Positions 38,801-43,772 of a DNA stretch of 43,772 nucleotides are shown here, piece after piece. The translations under genes and the position numbers were made by a program. The DNA comes from a virus: IMG/VR virus record IMGVR_UViG_3300025407_000047, positions 1 through 43,772 of that record. One strand, 5' to 3'. How positions within the stretch are numbered: the stretch's first letter is position 1; each line of letters begins with the position of its first letter. Below the pieces are notes generated by a model. That model saw only the letters and a program-made list of their open reading frames with translations. It was not told the origin of the DNA and ran no database searches.

Positions 38801-41800
38801 ATATGTATTCGACTTGCTGTTTCTAATTGAGGCAGGTTTATTTTATTTGCGTAATAAAACCAAACATTCCCAGATTCTTTAAGTAATGGAAGATTAACTT
38901 CTCCAGCAGAATCTCCTCCAATTGCTCCTACTTTTTTTAGGTTTGGAAGATATACATTTGTGATATTTGCAGTAAGTATTTCTCCTGCGCTTTCCAAATA
39001 TGGAAGTTCAAATGTTTCGCCATTTCTCTTATCAACACGCACCATTATTTTTCCAGAAACATTTTTGTATTTATTATTATTTGGGTCTTCTGGAGTCCAC
39101 ACAAGGCCAGTTAACAGGTTTCCATTTTTATCAAGAATGTCTTCAGTTTTAGGTGCATTATCAATAAATGGTTGAAGGTATTCTTGCTCAAATCCATTTC
39201 CATAGTCTCTTTGCTTTGGTGATGGTGGGTAAAAAACTCCATTTTGATCATAATATTTGTATGCGTCTACTGGCAAAACGCCTGTTTTTATTATTTCAAC
39301 AGCCATTTTCCTAAAATTCCTATCATGGAGGTATTTGTCTCCTCCAGTTGGGCCTTCTCCACCAAGAATAAATTTCTCTGCTTCTGCGTCATATTGTGGC
39401 GCAGTAATATTCTGGGCTTTTCCTGTTCCTCTGACTTCAGCAATTTCTCCATTCTCTGTGCGTATTGCTATTTGAGGACTTCCCTCGTCAAAGTACAGAT
39501 AGAAGTCACCACCAGTAAGATGGCTATTCGCAGTTCCTACAGATCCACCTGTACACCATCCAGTGCCAGCGCAGTCTGCGTTCAACTTCTCTGCCTGACC
39601 CATGTCGGATGACTGATCATACTTCTTCCAACCTGTGTAAACTCCGCGCTTTTCGGCGCGAGCTTTAATCACATCAAATACGCCTTTTGTGTAGGCGTCT
39701 TTTGATGACATCCCTTGGCGCATATACTCCGCAATCTTTGAAGCGGTTGCGCCTGAAACCTCGTTGGGAACAGCCTCGTTTCCGTTGCTGATGTTCTGGA
39801 TGAGCGGAACCATCTCGCCCTCTTCGTTGTAGCCAGCGTTAATCCTAAACTTGGATGAGGCGTTTAGAATGGCGGCTACTTCGGCTGGAGTGTAAGAGCC
39901 TTGGATTTGTTCTCTTTCGATTGCCCTTTCAGCAGATTGAAGTGATGGATGTATTTCTTCTACTTTACCATCCTTTAATACAGCAAAACCTCCATATTCT
40001 CCTGATTGGTATTGAACAGAGTATTCTGGTTGGCGTGATGATTCTTTCATCTCACCCAACAAATAGTTAACACTATTTGCAAGAGCATTTACCCTGAACT
40101 GCGTGATCTGATCTACCTTGTCCTGATCAAATGACCTGTTGAACTCCTCCTGACTCATGTTGCGGATACGAAGCCAGTCTGGGGGGAAGTCTGCGGCCTG
40201 TGCAGGAGTAGCGTTACGAACTACCTTCTGGTAGTAGTTCTTGATCTTTTCTGGGTCTATTTTGGGGAAAAGAGTTTGTTTTTCTACAGGTTGCCTAAAG
40301 TTTGTTTGTAGCAATGAATATTTTTCTTTTACATGACTATGAATCCATTTATCCAGAGCCGCCATTGTGGCAGGCTTGTCTTTGATGCCGCTGTTCTCTA
40401 GCTCGCGGTTCCAGAACTCAAGGTGTTGAGGCGTTCCCTCCTCGCGGATCTCGGCAGAGGCAGGCATGAACTGGATGCCAGTAGTCGCCACATATTTACC
40501 CCTGCGTTCCTCACCCTCTGATCCTGTGCCAGTATATCGCTCTGGAACAACAGCAACATCAGGCATGAAATTCCTTATCGCCTTTCCGTAGTCCACAGGA
40601 ACCTTCGGCGCGTGTTCGTTGTCCATCAACTCCGCCATGTGATCCAAGCGCATTGACATGATCGTGCGATCAATGTCCTTTCCGCGCACATCACCGCGCC
40701 TGCGAGGTGTCCTAGTGCGATCTTCGTTCAATCCCCTGAAGTCGTTGGTCGTCAGGTTGAGGAAGTCGTTGAAGATGTTTTTCTTTGCTAGTGCCTCGGC
40801 AGGCGTACCAGCCAGTCCAGTCTCTCCTGCGAGTCCATTCTGCCAGTTCTGGAGGTACTTCTCGGTGAACTCCTTGAAGAATGCGTTCTTGTCACCGCCC
40901 CAAGGTGATAGTCGCGCAGGCATCCGCTGGCTCCATGCGTTTAGCTTCTCAAACATCCTGCCGACAGAAATTGTAGTAACAAGGAAATTTCCGTCCTTGG
41001 AGAGGTGCATTCCGATGGGAACCACATCGTAAACCTTTGGTGAGTAAGCCGTGTACTTACCTGCGTCGTTCATGACGGCGGCATAGTCCACAAGCATACG
41101 AGATCCATCGCCCCTGACAATTGCGTCGTTGATTTTGAGAATATGATCCTTGATCGACTTGGGAATGATGCCCTCTGGCAGGTCTTTGATAGCCTGAATC
41201 TGTAGCGGCGTGAATGTTCCGCGCCATGTTTCTGAGTTGTCTGCTACAGGCTGAAATCTGTTAGGAGTTCCCTCATCAGGCGTGTTCAGTGCCTGCATGA
41301 TGGTGTCCTTGCGAGCCTTTTGTAGCTTCTTGGCCTCCGCTGGCGTATACATCGCAGGCGTGACGCCGTCTGCCTCGGTAACGAATGCCTTGCTGACGAC
41401 TAGCTTGCCGCCATCAGGTATTGCCATTCCCTGAACCTCATCAGGCTTCTGTCCGTAGCCAGAAAGCTGTCTGTCAGTCGCCCATGCGCCTTCTGCGGCG
41501 GCAGGGTTGGTAATGTCAACAGGTGCGCCTACAGGGTTTCCTGCGGCGTCGTAGACCTGTCCCTGCATCTTGGTCTTGAAGAGTCCGCTGTACTTTCCGT
41601 ACTTCTCCATGATGGCGCGGTTCTTGATCATCAACGCCCTGCTGATCTTCGGTGCGTCTGGAGCCTTTACCGCAGGCGAAACCTCGCCCTGCAAGGCTTG
41701 TAGAGCGCGTATGGCCTGCCTATTGGCGGCTAGTACCTCTGGGGAGAACTCCGCCCCTGTGAGAGGGTCTACAGGACTGCCTTTTCCGCCCAGTCCAAAG

Positions 41801-43772
41801 AACTTTTGAACCGCCTTGTCGAGCAGGTTTTTCTTGGTCTTGATGGTAGCCAGATCCATTAAATGGAGCGTTGCTGAGTCCAGATCCTTGCCAAGGTGGT
41901 TTGAAAGCGTGCCAGCGTTGAGTTGCGCGATGATCTCGTCCTTCATGTAGGTGGCAACAGCCTGCTCATTGAGCGCGCCGCGCGTTTCGTCCCACAGGCC
42001 AGCCAGCTTAGAAAGCTGTTCAAACTGCTCTGGGCTTTTGCCTCTCATGTAGTTGTTCTGGTACATATCCACCAAGTCCTTGGTGCTGTACTTGCCAGAT
42101 GTTGTAGCCGTTACATTTCCGTTCAGATCCTTGATTTCTTGGCTGAATAGCAGGTCTTCGGCGTCCTTATTAGCCTCCCTGAACTCAGGGATGTTACGGA
42201 TGTGGTGACCGAATTCGTGCGTGAGTGCCTCAATCGGAGTCTCTCCAAATATCTGTTGGCGAGCCTTCAGGTGATTCGCGTTTATGACGATTGATGGCTT
42301 CGTGCGATCAAAGATCAACGGCTTCTTTTCGCCACCCATTGGCATCCCTGCCTGATACTCTACGGCTCCCTCTGGCGTGCTATAGAACCCCTGCTGGTTA
42401 GCGGTCTCCATTACCTCGGCATCTGTCATGCCATTGTTGGCAGGGTCTTGCCTGAACTTAGCAAAAATCTGGTCAGGTGTTAGGATGTGGACGCCGACAT
42501 TGTTCTGTCCTGCGCGTAGCGTTCCGTTGGTAAGTTCGTTCAGCTTGGTAAGCTGAGTCAGGAACTGGCGGCTAAATTCGTTGCGTGTTTGGACATTGGC
42601 TCGCGTTACGGCGGACAGCGTCTTCTTCTCTTCGTTGAGAGCTTTACCCAGCTTTTCTGCATCCTTACTGCCTGAACGGACAGCATCGTTGTAAGCCGCA
42701 TACGCTTCAGAAACCATCTTTTCGTGACGCTTGATCACATTGTCCCAGCTAGTCAGGCCGTTCATGGTCTTCTGGGTCTCAGGATCAAGGCTCTTGTATG
42801 TCTTGTAATCGTCTACTGCCTGCTGTTGGCGTTCACGCTGTTCTACCACAGGGTCAACGCCTGTGATTTTACCAAGGACATGGTGCAACGCCCTTCCTCC
42901 TACGCCGTACAGCAATCCAGTCGATAGCATCTGGTTCCTTTCTTCTGGCGACGCCGAATCAAGTGCGCCAGTACCAAGTGCTATCAATGTTGGGTGAATG
43001 CCAGCCTTCGCGTACTCAACGGAATTATTGATGATGCTATCTAAATTCTTTCCGCCGAATCTCAGGATTTTGGCGGTCGATTCGCTGACATCAGGTAGTG
43101 ATCCAAGCGTTTCAAATGTACCCTTGCTACCACCAGCCGCTATCGCGCGAGCCTCGTCGATGTCCCTGATCAATGCAGGAGCTTTGGCGGCATACGCGCC
43201 AAGTTTTAGCAATGGAGCGGCTCCATGACCTACAGCACCGCCTACCAACGCCCCAAATAATGGGTGTTCCTTGTCGGTCTCATACCCAGCGATAGCACCA
43301 ACGCCGACAGGAAGGACTTTTTTCAGTCCCTCTGGCGCGGCTTCTCCAAGTGCCTTTAGCTTGTCAACACCCTCGGCAATTGCGCCTGCGGTGCGACCAA
43401 CCATTGATGGCTGTTGCCTCTTTTCTAATTTTTCCGCAAATTTCTGTTTCTGCAACGCTTGCGCGGCGTCGTTCATCGCCTTGATTTCGGCGTCAGTCTT
43501 TCCAAGATACTTCAGACCCTGTGCGATCTTAGGAGTTAACCCCATCGCCGTTTCTGCGGCTAGTCCAACTGCTCCCATCTCGCCTAGACCAAGTCCTGCT
43601 GGCATTATGAATGAGCCAGTGAGCGCGATGTCCTCGTCAGCGGCTTTCTCCTCTGCGGCGGCTTGAGATGTGGTCTGCTGGGCGATCTGATCCGCCATCG
43701 ATTGGCGTTTTGCCTTCGCCTGCTCTTCGGTGATTCCATCCTGCTCCATGATGGTCTTGGTGTCAGGAAGGC
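35860..43772 (-). CDS. Giant multidomain virion-type 'polyvalent' protein, partial (open at right edge)
   Basis: At least 2,629 residues. An in-frame ATG is at 43749, but the frame stays open to the edge (codons before it read LPDTKTI), so the true start may be outside. Numbering from that ATG: Ala/Gly-rich hydrophobic segments at about 30-270; an HExxH metallopeptidase site THEFGHHI (511-515) with an acidic DEII near 607; a Trp/Cys motif GTGWCTGG near 1395; an LRR-like solenoid with period about 20 (x-L-P-x-L-x(3)-x-x-I) at about 1575-1745; and a C-terminal domain from about 2160 with GDNMGGPLHPFL. (N/Q)FMP motifs occur at 1061, 1094, 1931 and 2152, plus IMPA at 49. Such proteins are packaged and ejected or act in the host. 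Each module could act alone after cleavage. Confidence 0.72.
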   Translation of the reverse strand, partial: LPDTKTIMEQDGITEEQAKAKRQSMADQIAQQTTSQAAAEEKAADEDIALTGSFIMPAGLGLGEMGAVGLAAETAMGLTPKIAQGLKYLGKTDAEIKAMNDAAQALQKQKFAEKLEKRQQPSMVGRTAGAIAEGVDKLKALGEAAPEGLKKVLPVGVGAIAGYETDKEHPLFGALVGGAVGHGAAPLLKLGAYAAKAPALIRDIDEARAIAAGGSKGTFETLGSLPDVSESTAKILRFGGKNLDSIINNSVEYAKAGIHPTLIALGTGALDSASPEERNQMLSTGLLYGVGGRALHHVLGKITGVDPVVEQRERQQQAVDDYKTYKSLDPETQKTMNGLTSWDNVIKRHEKMVSEAYAAYNDAVRSGSKDAEKLGKALNEEKKTLSAVTRANVQTRNEFSRQFLTQLTKLNELTNGTLRAGQNNVGVHILTPDQIFAKFRQDPANNGMTDAEVMETANQQGFYSTPEGAVEYQAGMPMGGEKKPLIFDRTKPSIVINANHLKARQQIFGETPIEALTHEFGHHIRNIPEFREANKDAEDLLFSQEIKDLNGNVTATTSGKYSTKDLVDMYQNNYMRGKSPEQFEQLSKLAGLWDETRGALNEQAVATYMKDEIIAQLNAGTLSNHLGKDLDSATLHLMDLATIKTKKNLLDKAVQKFFGLGGKGSPVDPLTGAEFSPEVLAANRQAIRALQALQGEVSPAVKAPDAPKISRALMIKNRAIMEKYGKYSGLFKTKMQGQVYDAAGNPVGAPVDITNPAAAEGAWATDRQLSGYGQKPDEVQGMAIPDGGKLVVSKAFVTEADGVTPAMYTPAEAKKLQKARKDTIMQALNTPDEGTPNRFQPVADNSETWRGTFTPLQIQAIKDLPEGIIPKSIKDHILKINDAIVRGDGSRMLVDYAAVMNDAGKYTAYSPKVYDVVPIGMHLSKDGNFLVTTISVGRMFEKLNAWSQRMPARLSPWGGDKNAFFKEFTEKYLQNWQNGLAGETGLAGTPAEALAKKNIFNDFLNLTTNDFRGLNEDRTRTPRRRGDVRGKDIDRTIMSMRLDHMAELMDNEHAPKVPVDYGKAIRNFMPDVAVVPERYTGTGSEGEERRGKYVATTGIQFMPASAEIREEGTPQHLEFWNRELENSGIKDKPATMAALDKWIHSHVKEKYSLLQTNFRQPVEKQTLFPKIDPEKIKNYYQKVVRNATPAQAADFPPDWLRIRNMSQEEFNRSFDQDKVDQITQFRVNALANSVNYLLGEMKESSRQPEYSVQYQSGEYGGFAVLKDGKVEEIHPSLQSAERAIEREQIQGSYTPAEVAAILNASSKFRINAGYNEEGEMVPLIQNISNGNEAVPNEVSGATASKIAEYMRQGMSSKDAYTKGVFDVIKARAEKRGVYTGWKKYDQSSDMGQAEKLNADCAGTGWCTGGSVGTANSHLTGGDFYLYFDEGSPQIAIRTENGEIAEVRGTGKAQNITAPQYDAEAEKFILGGEGPTGGDKYLHDRNFRKMAVEIIKTGVLPVDAYKYYDQNGVFYPPSPKQRDYGNGFEQEYLQPFIDNAPKTEDILDKNGNLLTGLVWTPEDPNNNKYKNVSGKIMVRVDKRNGETFELPYLESAGEILTANITNVYLPNLKKVGAIGGDSAGEVNLPLLKESGNVWFYYANKINLPQLETASRIHISHANDLIVPKLKTAKSIEFGSQTRMADNKNVDFSSLEKVTTLDIRGPSQVAVPKLEKVKNIDLSLVTAFIAPKLESIDTAYFGNTKIVYAPEVSIRLMYSVKGINEFIGRRSTLLDIVREWKRANPADLSDDPFYYTDPEGNKYNFANQRDFKNIFDVIDGKEVPSKITEPYAGTNEKIVSAVITTPQGKVEKEGATHLELQGPNAPKDPFDREGKWWKFRTYNPHGAPRVVDRREAFSIAEQNGQLKKPETLEDQVNYDRGVLHSDMVNYARDGDTGIQFMPADEEYTNEQKTRNDLVRKYDDLIKSQSSKGSSVVYHQPPEKDAEGDVISNELWVVSSPKNERESIITKNDDGLFDVSKGEDGMFYDHKTLEDAMSQARHYVESAPSSDQHNLQRDARSEIMEEIHIPSDMLLKEVRDTANDSIYYRVDHILTRDEEGDPDDVETYKISIRNHDPSPFRELEFGKNDYWVEVPKNPSPKDMADAVSKVEKWLENQSNINFMPSSELPKTEDGKVDWESFKTKTLETAKPLANLAPLGGISFKPAQEIELDKPDAVQKAGVSTKLPKNVPASGHYTIAMQPTDDGREVQYQVDPKSTITPKVGSIEDIDGEQVGMLEADRHTTRGDNMGGPLHPFLISNQVIARLLDGRGFKPVWANMNSAFVTRAKNIITNTTSGRALIQIMKEQAHKSNRKFVQDIMQEIDSTKKNLSADEKDALHVILELGAKNPAKHLARVTKAAKLLKDGEITQGEFELIKSQNADKIEKYGPQVDFLKKLGTMKSMATKGNRAGFDNAFKAHNDQFKNQDWYKKIVNKYKNTTFQDEASRFTFVERGSAMSRLDGIPFAPPIGKRLAESMDFRGGKNLDLVASVQLSKDPDAFAIYTGNDPKQEAKMSENERFLRDQFMKDPNFRKHPSYDWMMLGPENADNFILEKPVDPMSLFPDYAKNHPKESVRNGTKETIVGTMKKSKIPLIINTKK

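Overview
The window reads as part of a tailed double-stranded DNA phage (Caudoviricetes) genome, probably from an environmental or metagenomic assembly. It holds a portal, scaffold-like protein, major capsid protein, both terminase subunits, a single-strand annealing recombination set and dozens of tiny tightly packed genes. All convincing genes except one (18260-18484) are on the minus strand, so transcription runs from right to left. Base composition is near 50 % G+C with AT-rich patches. The host cannot be named. Almost no start codon has a Shine-Dalgarno sequence, which would fit a host group that initiates poorly from such sites (Bacteroidota is the best-known case), but that is inference.

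Layout in transcription order: 43772-35860 is a giant multidomain 'polyvalent' virion-type protein, open at the right edge. 35858-33451 holds small acidic and basic proteins, an ATP-grasp enzyme and a zincin/sulfhydryl-oxidase-like fusion. 33323-27407 is an early-type accessory region of small unknown proteins plus DUF3310. 27365-19321 is the DNA-handling block: zinc-finger protein, ERF annealing protein, Cas4-like nuclease, SSB-like protein, RusA resolvase, DUF1376 and DnaC-like loader pair, two HNH endonucleases, a PD-(D/E)XK-like protein and the small terminase. 19270-15987 carries the large terminase, small proteins and the lone plus-strand gene. 15924-13549 contains a tRNA-Gln, a candidate structured RNA, a coiled-coil protein, a methyltransferase and two gene-poor stretches with operators and hairpins. 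13548-1 is the head module: ParB-like protein, Cys-rich protein, portal, scaffold, five successive glycosyltransferase-like genes, major capsid protein, C1q-like protein and a tail/appendage protein open at the left edge.

The recombination and replication genes look self-consistent: ERF with a Cas4-like nuclease, an SSB-like protein and RusA for recombination, and DUF1376 with a DnaC-like ATPase to load a host helicase. No polymerase, integrase, repressor or endolysin was recognised. The most unusual signals are (i) a recurring intergenic AACCCAAGCG element inside promoter-like sequences, (ii) SD-less start codons preceded by CA-repeat leaders, (iii) a repeated (N/Q/K)FMP motif that separates modules of the giant protein and recurs in a head-region protein, (iv) a five-gene glycosyltransferase block between scaffold and capsid genes, and (v) a candidate noncoding RNA with its own promoter/operator and U-tract.
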